From the NCBI GenBank assembly GCA_023393485.1, contig JAEWLD010000125.1:1-10543 (forward strand): a DNA stretch of 10,543 nt, in the 5' to 3' direction. The stretch is from Bacteroidota bacterium (GTDB lineage: Bacteria; Bacteroidota; Bacteroidia; Flavobacteriales; Flavobacteriaceae). This document shows, piece after piece, positions 1-6,053 of this stretch. Made by a program: the position numbers and the translations under genes. Under the pieces are notes generated by a model that made no database searches, was not told where the DNA came from, and saw only the letters and a list, made by a program, of their open reading frames with translations. How positions within the stretch are numbered: position 1 is the first letter of the stretch; each line of letters opens with the position of its first letter.

Positions 1-589
1 CTACTTTGGTTTCCCAGTCTTCGATGCAATTGGTTTCCCAACCCGGCATACGGTTTTTTTGCAGGTATTTCGGAACAAAATGCGCGACGATTCCTGACAA
101 CCGGCCGAATTTGATCCCTTTTTTCTCTTCGAGTTTTGGGCTGCCTTGCAGGAAAATCATTTTGCCGTCAACAAAATCGGCGTTTCCTGTTTCATTAATG
201 TAGTGCAAAATCGCATCACGCGCGGCCTGGATGTGAAACGGCATCGAAGCCTTTGTCAGCGGAATGTACTTCGCGCCCGATGTCGTTCCCGATGTTTTCG
301 CAAAATACAGCGGCTTTCCGGGCCATAAAATGTTTTCTTCACCGTTGACGACGCGTTCGATATACGGTTTTAATTCCTCGTAATCCCTAATAGGTACGCG
401 CTTTACGAAATCGTCGTGTGTTTTGATATCGGCAAATCCGTGGTCGATTCCAAATTGGGTGTTGGCCGCCGATTTAATAAGTTCATCAAAGACTGTCCGT
501 TGCGTTTCAGCCGGGTTCCGCGCCCACTTTTTTGTCCGGGCGACAACTATGCTTGCGAATATTTTGGCGGCACCCGATTTAAGCGACAT
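1..589 (-). CDS. GH3 auxin-responsive promoter family protein (acyl-acid amido synthetase-like), C-terminus cut off
   Basis: This is the N-terminal 196 residues of a GH3-superfamily enzyme. The family normally has about 500 residues, so the rest lies beyond the left edge. GH3 proteins belong to the adenylate-forming ligases: they activate a carboxylic acid with ATP and, in plants, join it to an amino acid. The bacterial substrate is unknown and is not shown here. The adenylate-forming signature is visible at residues 95-112 (YFAKTSGTTSGAKYIPLT). Other typical stretches are VPIRDYEELKPYI at 65-77, IFLQGSP at 145-151 and HFVPKYLQKNRMP at 170-182. There is no signal peptide or membrane segment, so it is probably cytoplasmic. 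The ATG at 589 gives the expected N-terminus (MSLKSGAAKIFA). The start lies inside the 3' end of the SdpI-like gene (11-bp overlap), so the gene is probably the third member of a leftward operon. Family identity is secure; the reaction is inferred. Confidence 0.93.
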   Translation of the reverse strand, partial: MSLKSGAAKIFASIVVARTKKWARNPAETQRTVFDELIKSAANTQFGIDHGFADIKTHDDFVKRVPIRDYEELKPYIERVVNGEENILWPGKPLYFAKTSGTTSGAKYIPLTKASMPFHIQAARDAILHYINETGNADFVDGKMIFLQGSPKLEEKKGIKFGRLSGIVAHFVPKYLQKNRMPGWETNCIEDWETKV

Positions 590-947
590 GATTATCGTTT
601 GGAAATTTCCTTTTTAGCGCACGTTCGGTGGTGAAAAACATAAAAATGCACGACGGCAAGGCGAGAAACAACCCGATGATGAATTTGGTGTTTTCGTCAA
701 CTGGAAACGCCAGTCCAAAAAGCGAAACCACCGATAGCGCGACTCCGGCCTGAAACATCTTTACTGACGAATATCTTTGGGCAAAATCCCAATGCTCTTT
801 CGATTTCATCGACGCGGTCGTCCGGTAGCCGTAGAGATAATTGATTTTTTTTGGCGGGAACTTATAGACGATTCCGGCGGTGATCATAAAGATAATCCCG
901 ATCAATAAGGGCATAAAAAACAAATTTTCTATAATCCATTCCATCAT
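579..947 (-). CDS. SdpI-family small membrane protein
   Basis: A 122-residue integral membrane protein with three likely helices at about residues 10-28, 66-83 and 88-106. The family signature lies between helices 1 and 2: YGYRTTASMKSKEHWDFAQ at residues 39-57, matching the 'GYRT...S...S...W..A' pattern of SdpI/YhfL-type proteins. In Bacillus subtilis SdpI gives immunity to the SdpC toxin, but most proteins with this domain have no known role and no toxin gene is visible nearby, so I would not call it an immunity protein. Its ATG overlaps the stop of the upstream M23 gene in an ATGA junction (944-947), and its 3' end overlaps the GH3 start by 11 bp, so all three are probably co-translated. 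The second Met codon (942-944) is an equally plausible start. The C-terminus is basic and then polar, probably cytoplasmic. Confidence 0.85.
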   Translation of the reverse strand: MMEWIIENLFFMPLLIGIIFMITAGIVYKFPPKKINYLYGYRTTASMKSKEHWDFAQRYSSVKMFQAGVALSVVSLFGLAFPVDENTKFIIGLFLALPSCIFMFFTTERALKRKFPNDNHVA

Positions 948-1813
948 TCGAACGATATAAAATTTTCCGGGTCAACCGGATAACCGTCTTTCCACAATTC
1001 AAAATGCAAGTGGATTCCGGTAGATTCGTTGCCGGTTGAGCCTGCAATCGCTATCGCTTCGCCGGTTTTTATTAAATCGCCCTGTGATGCCGTCAGCGAC
1101 GCCGCGTGTTTGTACACGGAAATGAAACCATTGTTGTGCCTTGCGATGATCACGTTGCCGCTGGTTGGCGTCCAACCTGCAAAAATCACGGTTCCGGTCA
1201 GCACCGCTTTGATTGGCGTATTGTTGGGCACGGCGATATCGGTTGAGAAATGCTTGGTGCGCGCGTTGTATTTTTCGGTTACCATGCCTTTGACCGGTGC
1301 AAAAAGCACAACGCTGGTCTTCGCCTGGGCTTTCTCGAACAAATTGTATTTGTCTTCCTTGGCAACTTCCTGACGAAGCTTCAAATCTGCCTCGGACGGT
1401 TCGAGATTCGCGGCATCGAGTGGTTTGACATCGGCGACAATCGAGTCTTTGCTCAGTTTTGCGACGTCCAAATCACCAGTCAATACGCGTTTGATCGAGT
1501 GCAGATACGCTTCGTTTTTCCTGAGTGCGACCGAAAGCGAATCTGACTTGAGCGCGAGTTCTGTGGCCTCGCGCTTGAGTTTGGTCGATGCATAACCCGG
1601 AATGTACTCGCGCAACGGCGTAAAAGCGATGATGTATGTTGTTGAAAGAATCAACAAAACGGCGCCGAGCGTACCAACGACAAACACGTTCATCAGCGTC
1701 AGCCGAAGTGAGAAAACTTCCTCAAAACTGTCTTCATTGAGAATCACGAGCCGGTTCTTGGTGAACAGCTTTTTTTTGAGTTTTTTTCGCTTAAGCCTTT
1801 TCTTTTCCGACAT
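944..1813 (-). CDS. Membrane-anchored M23 family metallopeptidase (peptidoglycan endopeptidase)
   Basis: Predicted to cut peptide cross-links in the cell wall from the periplasmic face of the inner membrane. The 289-residue protein has a very basic N-terminus (MSEKKRLKRKKLKKKL), one transmembrane segment at about residues 38-64, a linker of about 100 residues that is partly helical, and a C-terminal LytM/M23 domain from about 170 to 285. All zinc and catalytic residues of the family are present: H188 and D192 (HFSTD), H236 (VYKH) and the HxH pair H268/H270 (GIHLHFELW). It is therefore expected to be active rather than a degenerate LytM regulator. A TTG 21 bp upstream is in frame but falls inside the -7 promoter box, so the ATG at 1813 is the better start. 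It is the first gene of a leftward operon, with the SdpI-like gene overlapping its stop by 4 bp. Confidence 0.9.
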   Translation of the reverse strand: MSEKKRLKRKKLKKKLFTKNRLVILNEDSFEEVFSLRLTLMNVFVVGTLGAVLLILSTTYIIAFTPLREYIPGYASTKLKREATELALKSDSLSVALRKNEAYLHSIKRVLTGDLDVAKLSKDSIVADVKPLDAANLEPSEADLKLRQEVAKEDKYNLFEKAQAKTSVVLFAPVKGMVTEKYNARTKHFSTDIAVPNNTPIKAVLTGTVIFAGWTPTSGNVIIARHNNGFISVYKHAASLTASQGDLIKTGEAIAIAGSTGNESTGIHLHFELWKDGYPVDPENFISFE

Positions 1814-1831
1814 TCTGCTCAGGGTAAAGTG

Positions 1832-1839
1832 CAAATATA
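1832..1839 (-). promoter_or_regulatory. -7 box of promoter for the M23-SdpI-GH3 operon
   Basis: The minus strand reads TATATTTG, an exact match to the Bacteroidota housekeeping -7 consensus TAnnTTTG. It ends 19 bases before the ATG at 1813, which implies a leader of only about 12-15 nt, common in this phylum. I see no convincing TTG-type -33 box at the expected distance. It lies back to back with the tatA promoter in a 151-bp divergent region. Confidence 0.65.
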
Positions 1840-1919
1840 CCTAAGTTGGCCGTTGATTTTTAACAGCATGTGTCATAAATATTTGCCAACGGATAAAACC
1901 ATATCCCGTATTTTGTAGT

Positions 1920-1927
1920 TATATTTG
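1920..1927 (+). promoter_or_regulatory. -7 box of tatA promoter
   Basis: TATATTTG matches TAnnTTTG exactly and starts 45 bp upstream of the tatA ATG. The expected transcript start is near 1933-1935, giving a leader of about 30 nt that is strongly A/T-rich just before the start codon (AAAAATTTTTATATT). No clear -33 TTG element is visible. A near match (AATATTTG, 1878-1885) lies upstream and lacks the first T. Confidence 0.6.
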
Positions 1928-1964
1928 CCGCGTTAATTCATGCTCCGGCAAAAATTTTTATATT

Positions 1965-2150
1965 ATGGGTTCAAAAATAGGGTTTACCGAAATTCTGGTC
2001 ATATTGGTCATCATCCTGCTCTTGTTTGGCGGCAAAAAAATCCCTGAACTGATGAAAGGCCTCGGAACCGGCATCAAAGAATTCAAGAATGCGGCGAAAG
2101 ATGAGAACAACCCGCCGGTTTCTAAGAAAGAAGAAGAAAATAAGCAATAA
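1965..2150 (+). CDS. tatA: Sec-independent (twin-arginine) translocase subunit TatA
   Basis: TatA builds the pore-forming complex that moves folded twin-arginine proteins across the inner membrane, together with TatC, which is not in this window. The 61-residue protein has the full TatA layout: a short N-terminus, one membrane helix at about residues 7-21, the FGGKKIPEL hinge at 21-29, an amphipathic helix to about residue 44 ([15 protein letters not shown]) and a short charged tail rich in Lys and Glu. It is shorter than E. coli TatA (89 residues), mainly because the tail is short, which is common in Bacteroidota. It is transcribed alone, divergently from the M23 operon, and ends at a strong hairpin. 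TatB-like function cannot be separated from TatA by sequence here; the lack of a long acidic tail favours TatA. Confidence 0.93.
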   Translation: MGSKIGFTEILVILVIILLLFGGKKIPELMKGLGTGIKEFKNAAKDENNPPVSKKEEENKQ

Positions 2151-2206
2151 GCTTAAATATCAAATTAACTCGTAGCTCGCTCGGTTCGCCTTGAGGGCTT
2201 GGGTCC

Positions 2207-2248
2207 AAAACCCAAATTCCAGGTTTTCTGAGCTGGAATTTGGGTTTT
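2207..2248 (+). terminator. Intrinsic terminator between convergent tatA and tex
   Basis: A perfect 16-bp inverted repeat (AAAACCCAAATTCCAG at 2207-2222 and its complement at 2233-2248) encloses a 10-nt loop. On the plus strand it is followed by T, G and then five Ts, a good rho-independent terminator for tatA. On the minus strand the stem begins 5 bases past the tex stop codon and ends in only four Us before GGAC, so it may also stop tex transcription, but more weakly. Confidence 0.85.
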
Positions 2249-2253
2249 TGTTT

Positions 2254-4377
2254 TTAGAGAACCATTGAAAGCGCGATTCTTTTTCGGGCTTGGTCAATCT
2301 CAACGACTTTTACCTGGACGTGCTCGTGTAGTTTGACTACTTCATTGACGTCGCTGACAAATCCGGCTTTGAGCTGTGAAATATGCACAAGTCCGCTTTC
2401 TTTGATGCCGATATCGACAAAGCAACCGAAATTGGTGATGTTGTTGACAATTCCGGGCAAAACCATGCCCGTCCGCAAATCGCTCAAAGTCTTTACGGTT
2501 GGATCGAATTCAAAGACTTTGGCCGACTGGCGCGGATCAAGCCCGGGTTTTTCCAATTCCTTTAAAATGTCTTTCAGCGTCAGCAATCCGATTTCGGGCG
2601 TGACGTAATCTTCAGGTCTAATGTTTTTAGTCTGGTCTTTGCTGCCGATCAGTTCGTTGACCGATAATTTTAAATCCTTGGCCATTTTTTCAACAATTCC
2701 GTAGGCTTCGGGGTGAACGGCTGAATTGTCTAAAGGATTTTGTGCATTCGGAATCCGGATGAACGCGGCGCCTTGCTGGAAAGCCTTATCGCCCAGGCGC
2801 GGCACTTTTTTGAGTTGCTTTCGATCTGTAAAAGGCCCGTTTTCTGACCTGAAATTGACGATGTTTTCGGCCATTTTCTCACCGATTCCCGAGACATAAC
2901 CCAGCAAATGCTTGCTCGCGGTGTTAAGGTTTACGCCAACCGAGTTCACGCAGCGCACAACTGTAAGGTCGAGCTCGTCCTTTAATTTGCTTTGGTCGAC
3001 ATCGTGTTGGTATTGGCCAACACCAATCGCTTTTGGATCTATTTTAACGAGTTCGGCGAGCGGATCTGAAAGTCGTCGGCCGATTGAAACCGCGCCGCGA
3101 ACGGTGACATCATAATTGGGAAACTCCTCGCGCGCGACCTTTGAAGCCGAATAGACCGACGCGCCGGCTTCGCTTACGACAAAAACCTGTACCGGTTTAT
3201 CAAACGCGATTTTCTTGATGAACGCTTCTGTTTCACGGGACGCCGTACCATTTCCGATTGAAATCGCATCAATTTTATAAGCGTTTACCATTGAGCGGAT
3301 TTTCTTCATCGCGATTGCCGTCTCGTGTTGCGGCGCGTGCGGGAAAATCGTTTCGTTATAGAGCAAATCGCCTTTTTCATCGAGACAGACAACTTTGCAG
3401 CCGCTTCTGAAGCCCGGATCGATGGCCAAAATCCGCTTTTCGCCGAGCGGCGGCGCCATCAACAATTGCTGGAGATTTGCTGAAAATACCTGGATTGAAT
3501 TTGCATCGGCTTTGGCTTTGGCTTCCTGTAACGCTTCGTTTGAAATGGCCGGTGCGAGCAAGCGTTTAAAGCTGTCGGAAATCGCGAGTTGCAGCTGCTG
3601 CCTGGTTTCGCGATTGTTTTTGATGACGGCGCTTTCCATGAGCTCAATTGCATGGTCGTTGTCAATTTCGATTTTCAGCTTGACGAAACCCTCGTTTTCA
3701 GCGCGAAGCATCGCAAGCAAACGGTGTGGCGGCGTTTTGTGCAACGGTTCGCTCCAGTCAAAATACTGCGAGAATTTCTGCGCGGCTTCGTCGTCCTTTT
3801 TCGCCTTGACCACTTTGGTTTCAATGCTTGAATTGCGTTGGAAAAGCCTTCGCAATTGCTTTCTGATATAGATATTCTCGTTGAGCCATTCGACGATGAT
3901 GTTGCGCGCGCCTTGCAAGGCATCGTCTTCATTTGCGACATTTTTATTGAGGTATTTCGAAGCAATAAACTCAATGTCATCGGCATTTTGGGCCATGATG
4001 ATTTTGGCTAGCGGTTCCAAGCCGTTTTCACGCGCAATGTCGGCCCGGGTTTTCTTTTTCTTTTTGTACGGCAGATAAAAATCCTCAAGTTCAGTCAAGT
4101 CGAAACTGTTGTATATTTTCGCCTTTAGCTCTGGCGTCAAAGCGTTCTGCTCGTCGATTGATTTGAGGATGCTTTCCTTGCGCTTGACTATTGCGTCAAA
4201 ATCCTTGGCGCCTTTGGCAATTTTCTCGATTACGGATTCGTCGAGGTTTCCGGTCTTGTCTTTCCTGTAACGCGCGATGAATGGAATGGTGCAGTCTTCA
4301 CTTAAGAGTTGCAAGGTATTTTCAATGCTTTTGGCCGGTGCCAAAACGGATTTGAGGATAAATTCGACTGAAGTCAT
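2254..4377 (-). CDS. tex: Tex family transcription accessory / RNA-binding protein
   Basis: Tex is a conserved cytoplasmic nucleic-acid-binding protein, related to eukaryotic Spt6, linked to transcription and toxin expression in other bacteria; its exact job is unsettled. The 707-residue product shows the standard order: helical Tex N-terminal region (about 1-190, with TIPFIARYRKDKTGNLDE near 30-47), a YqgF/RNase H-like fold beginning at ILAIDPGFRSG (D320), helix-hairpin-helix motifs (VSGIGEKMAENIV, G497-x-G499, then KKVPRLGDKAF) and a C-terminal S1 RNA-binding domain from about 636 (RTGMVLPGIVNN, NFGCFVDIGI). The length is somewhat below the E. coli and Pseudomonas proteins (about 775-785) but no domain is missing. 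The ATG at 4377 gives the usual flavobacterial N-terminus. It runs leftward, convergent with tatA, and lies 264 bp downstream of the exporter gene, so it probably has its own promoter. Confidence 0.96.
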   Translation of the reverse strand: MTSVEFILKSVLAPAKSIENTLQLLSEDCTIPFIARYRKDKTGNLDESVIEKIAKGAKDFDAIVKRKESILKSIDEQNALTPELKAKIYNSFDLTELEDFYLPYKKKKKTRADIARENGLEPLAKIIMAQNADDIEFIASKYLNKNVANEDDALQGARNIIVEWLNENIYIRKQLRRLFQRNSSIETKVVKAKKDDEAAQKFSQYFDWSEPLHKTPPHRLLAMLRAENEGFVKLKIEIDNDHAIELMESAVIKNNRETRQQLQLAISDSFKRLLAPAISNEALQEAKAKADANSIQVFSANLQQLLMAPPLGEKRILAIDPGFRSGCKVVCLDEKGDLLYNETIFPHAPQHETAIAMKKIRSMVNAYKIDAISIGNGTASRETEAFIKKIAFDKPVQVFVVSEAGASVYSASKVAREEFPNYDVTVRGAVSIGRRLSDPLAELVKIDPKAIGVGQYQHDVDQSKLKDELDLTVVRCVNSVGVNLNTASKHLLGYVSGIGEKMAENIVNFRSENGPFTDRKQLKKVPRLGDKAFQQGAAFIRIPNAQNPLDNSAVHPEAYGIVEKMAKDLKLSVNELIGSKDQTKNIRPEDYVTPEIGLLTLKDILKELEKPGLDPRQSAKVFEFDPTVKTLSDLRTGMVLPGIVNNITNFGCFVDIGIKESGLVHISQLKAGFVSDVNEVVKLHEHVQVKVVEIDQARKRIALSMVL

Positions 4378-4641
4378 TAATACAAAAAGATTATTTATTT
4401 GGCGAAAATCGTTCTTTTCGTGGCTGCCGTCTATCCCATGGAGATAAAAATATATTTTTCAACAACGCCAACCATACGCTAAACCTCTAAATCAACCATA
4501 AACATCAACAAAGGATACGGTAAAGCCGTAACCTACTTATCGAATTTATTTCACGGGTAACATCCGCCCCTTCCCTGAAGGTAAAATACAATTTTCCGCG
4601 CCTCGCATGTTACTGGAAAACCATACATTTCACTAAATCTT
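4378..4641. other. Intergenic gap between the cation exporter and tex
   Basis: I see no gene in these 264 bases; the only open frame reaching in is antisense or out-of-frame extension of the exporter. It must hold the tex promoter, but no exact TAnnTTTG is present on the minus strand; the nearest is TATATTTT (4452-4459). Two structural items stand out: a 14-bp AT palindrome AAAAATATATTTTT at 4446-4459, directly joined to TTTTCAACA (4456-4464), and a nested inverted-repeat set at 4557-4613 just past the exporter stop. No convincing intrinsic terminator with a T-run follows the exporter gene. Confidence 0.5.
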
Positions 4642-5553
4642 CTAATCCTGCACGATAAAATTCTTCGGATCTTTTTTCTTAAACTCAGGCTGTATGTTGA
4701 CATGATTGATATTGAATTTGGTAAACAAAACCCATTCAACTTTATGCAGCAATTCATTGAATTCACTCAATCTGATGTCTTCGGCGCAATCCAGGTGCGC
4801 TTCAAGGTGGAGTTCTTCGTCGTTCAAATGCCAGACATGGATGTGATGCAATTTATTGACACCCGGAACTTTGTGGACTTCGCGGACTATTTCCTTGATG
4901 TCAATGTGCACCGGGGTAAACAACATCAGCATTTGCGTTGAAGTCTTGAGCAAGTCATACCCGACAATCACCAAATACAACGCGATGATCAGCGTCATCA
5001 CACTGTCTACCCAGAACCAACCGAAAAACTTCATCATCAAACCGCCAACAAGCACTGCAATCGACGCAAGCGTATCAGTAAATAAATGCAGGTACGCCGA
5101 ACGCATGTTGATGCTTTTGGCCGCATCCTGTTTGAGCATGTATGCCGATAAACCGTTGGCCGCGATGCCGAGCAATGACAACCAGATCACAAGATTGGAC
5201 TCAATCGGTTTTGGGTCAGTGAAACGTCCTATCGCTTCATAGATCAAATAACCCGCGACGATGATCAGCGTAGCCGCATTGATGAATGCCGCCATGATTT
5301 CTGCTCGCTTGTAGCCAAAGGTTTGGTTTATCGACGCTTTTCTTCTTGAAAGTTTGTGCGCAAAATAGCTGAAAACAAGTGACAATACGTCGCTGAAGTT
5401 GTGCAATGCGTCCGATATCAGTGACAAGCTCCCGGACAAAATCCCGCCGACAACCTGCGCCAATGTAATAATGACGTTCAGCACGATTGAAAACAGCAGG
5501 TTTTTGCCATTGACTTCGTGTTTATGGATATGGACGTGACTGTGATCGTGCAT
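4642..5553 (-). CDS. Cation diffusion facilitator (CzcD/ZitB-type zinc exporter)
   Basis: Predicted inner-membrane antiporter that expels Zn2+ (possibly also Co2+ or Cd2+) in exchange for protons. The 303-residue protein has six transmembrane helices between about residues 18 and 210 and a C-terminal cytoplasmic metal-sensing domain (about 212-290). The transport site has the zinc-type H-D/H-D set: H51 and D55 in helix 2 (SDALHNFSD) and H156 and D160 in helix 5 (HLFTD). This is the CzcD/ZnT arrangement rather than the D-D/H-D arrangement of YiiP. The N-terminus is His-rich (MHDHSHVHIHKH), a likely metal-capture segment. The C-terminal domain has further His residues (KLHHIHVWHLN, about 235-244). 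The ATG overlaps the rpiB stop by one base (TAATG), so the two are a coupled pair. No metal-responsive regulator gene or operator is visible. The substrate is inferred from the residues. Confidence 0.93.
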   Translation of the reverse strand: MHDHSHVHIHKHEVNGKNLLFSIVLNVIITLAQVVGGILSGSLSLISDALHNFSDVLSLVFSYFAHKLSRRKASINQTFGYKRAEIMAAFINAATLIIVAGYLIYEAIGRFTDPKPIESNLVIWLSLLGIAANGLSAYMLKQDAAKSINMRSAYLHLFTDTLASIAVLVGGLMMKFFGWFWVDSVMTLIIALYLVIVGYDLLKTSTQMLMLFTPVHIDIKEIVREVHKVPGVNKLHHIHVWHLNDEELHLEAHLDCAEDIRLSEFNELLHKVEWVLFTKFNINHVNIQPEFKKKDPKNFIVQD

Positions 5554-5984
5554 TATCGGCAGGCAATTTTATCGACCCGGTTGGCATGGCGCCCGCCTTC
5601 AAATTCGGTTGCCAGGAAAACTTCTACTATTTCAACAGCTTGCTTTATCGCCGTGTAACGCGCAGGAATACTGATGATGTTCGCATTATTGTGCTGTCTG
5701 GCCAATGCAGCGATTTCTTTGGTCCAGCAAAGTGCAGCTCGAATCCCCTGATGTTTGTTGACCGTCATGTTGATGCCATTGCCGCTGCCACAAATAACGA
5801 TGCCAAAATCCGCGGTTCCGTTTTCAACATCTGTTGCAACCGGATGGCCGAAATCGGGGTAATCAACGCTGTCGGTAGAATCTGTTCCGTGATTAAGCAC
5901 TTTATGGCCGCCAGCCATGAGCGCGGCTACTATGGCCTGTTTGTACTCAGGTCCGGCATGATCGTTTCCTATTGAGATTTTCAT
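5553..5984 (-). CDS. rpiB: Ribose-5-phosphate isomerase B
   Basis: Interconverts ribose 5-phosphate and ribulose 5-phosphate in the non-oxidative pentose phosphate pathway, in the cytoplasm. The 143-residue protein covers the whole RpiB/LacAB fold (E. coli RpiB has 149). Key elements are D8-H9 in IGNDHAG, the DSVDYPDFGHPVA stretch at 38-50, the catalytic cysteine C65 followed by the phosphate loop G66-S-G-N-G70, NKHQGIRAALC at 76-86, H98 (corresponding to E. coli H99) and the phosphate-contacting GGRHANR at 130-136. The loop reads CGSGNG where E. coli has CGTGIG; I recall this as normal in flavobacteria. A longer frame reaches upstream to 6053, but the -7 box lies within it and similarity starts at MKISIGNDHAG, so the ATG at 5984 is the start. 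It is first in a two-gene unit with the zinc exporter. Confidence 0.95.
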   Translation of the reverse strand: MKISIGNDHAGPEYKQAIVAALMAGGHKVLNHGTDSTDSVDYPDFGHPVATDVENGTADFGIVICGSGNGINMTVNKHQGIRAALCWTKEIAALARQHNNANIISIPARYTAIKQAVEIVEVFLATEFEGGRHANRVDKIACR

Positions 5985-6009
5985 GTTGCTGTGTTTATGG
6001 TTCGAGTTG

Positions 6010-6017
6010 CAAAGATA
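6010..6017 (-). promoter_or_regulatory. -7 box of rpiB promoter
   Basis: The minus strand reads TATCTTTG, an exact TAnnTTTG match ending 25 bases before the rpiB ATG. The expected transcript start is near 6003, a leader of about 18-20 nt. No obvious -33 box is visible. This promoter also settles the choice of the internal ATG as the rpiB start. A second exact match on the same strand (TAAATTTG, 6260-6267) would give a leader of about 270 nt and is less likely. Confidence 0.65.
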
Positions 6018-6053
6018 CGGATTCGACCCTGCGTTTTTCGGCCTACGGCTCAC

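Noticed and set aside
1..589. GH3 protein as evidence of auxin signalling
   Set aside because: The name comes from plant homologues; this is a bacterial housekeeping-context enzyme and its substrate cannot be read from the sequence.
579..947. SdpI-like gene as the immunity half of a toxin-immunity or defence system
   Set aside because: No toxin-like gene lies next to it; SdpI-domain proteins are widespread with unknown roles, and the neighbours are a peptidase and a GH3 enzyme.
3395..3871. 158-codon open frame on the plus strand inside tex
   Set aside because: It lies opposite conserved Tex sequence; the Ser/Leu/Cys-rich translation is typical of an antisense shadow.
5553..6053. Longer rpiB product starting at 6053
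   Set aside because: The 23 extra residues do not look like RpiB and the promoter -7 box (6010-6017) lies within them.
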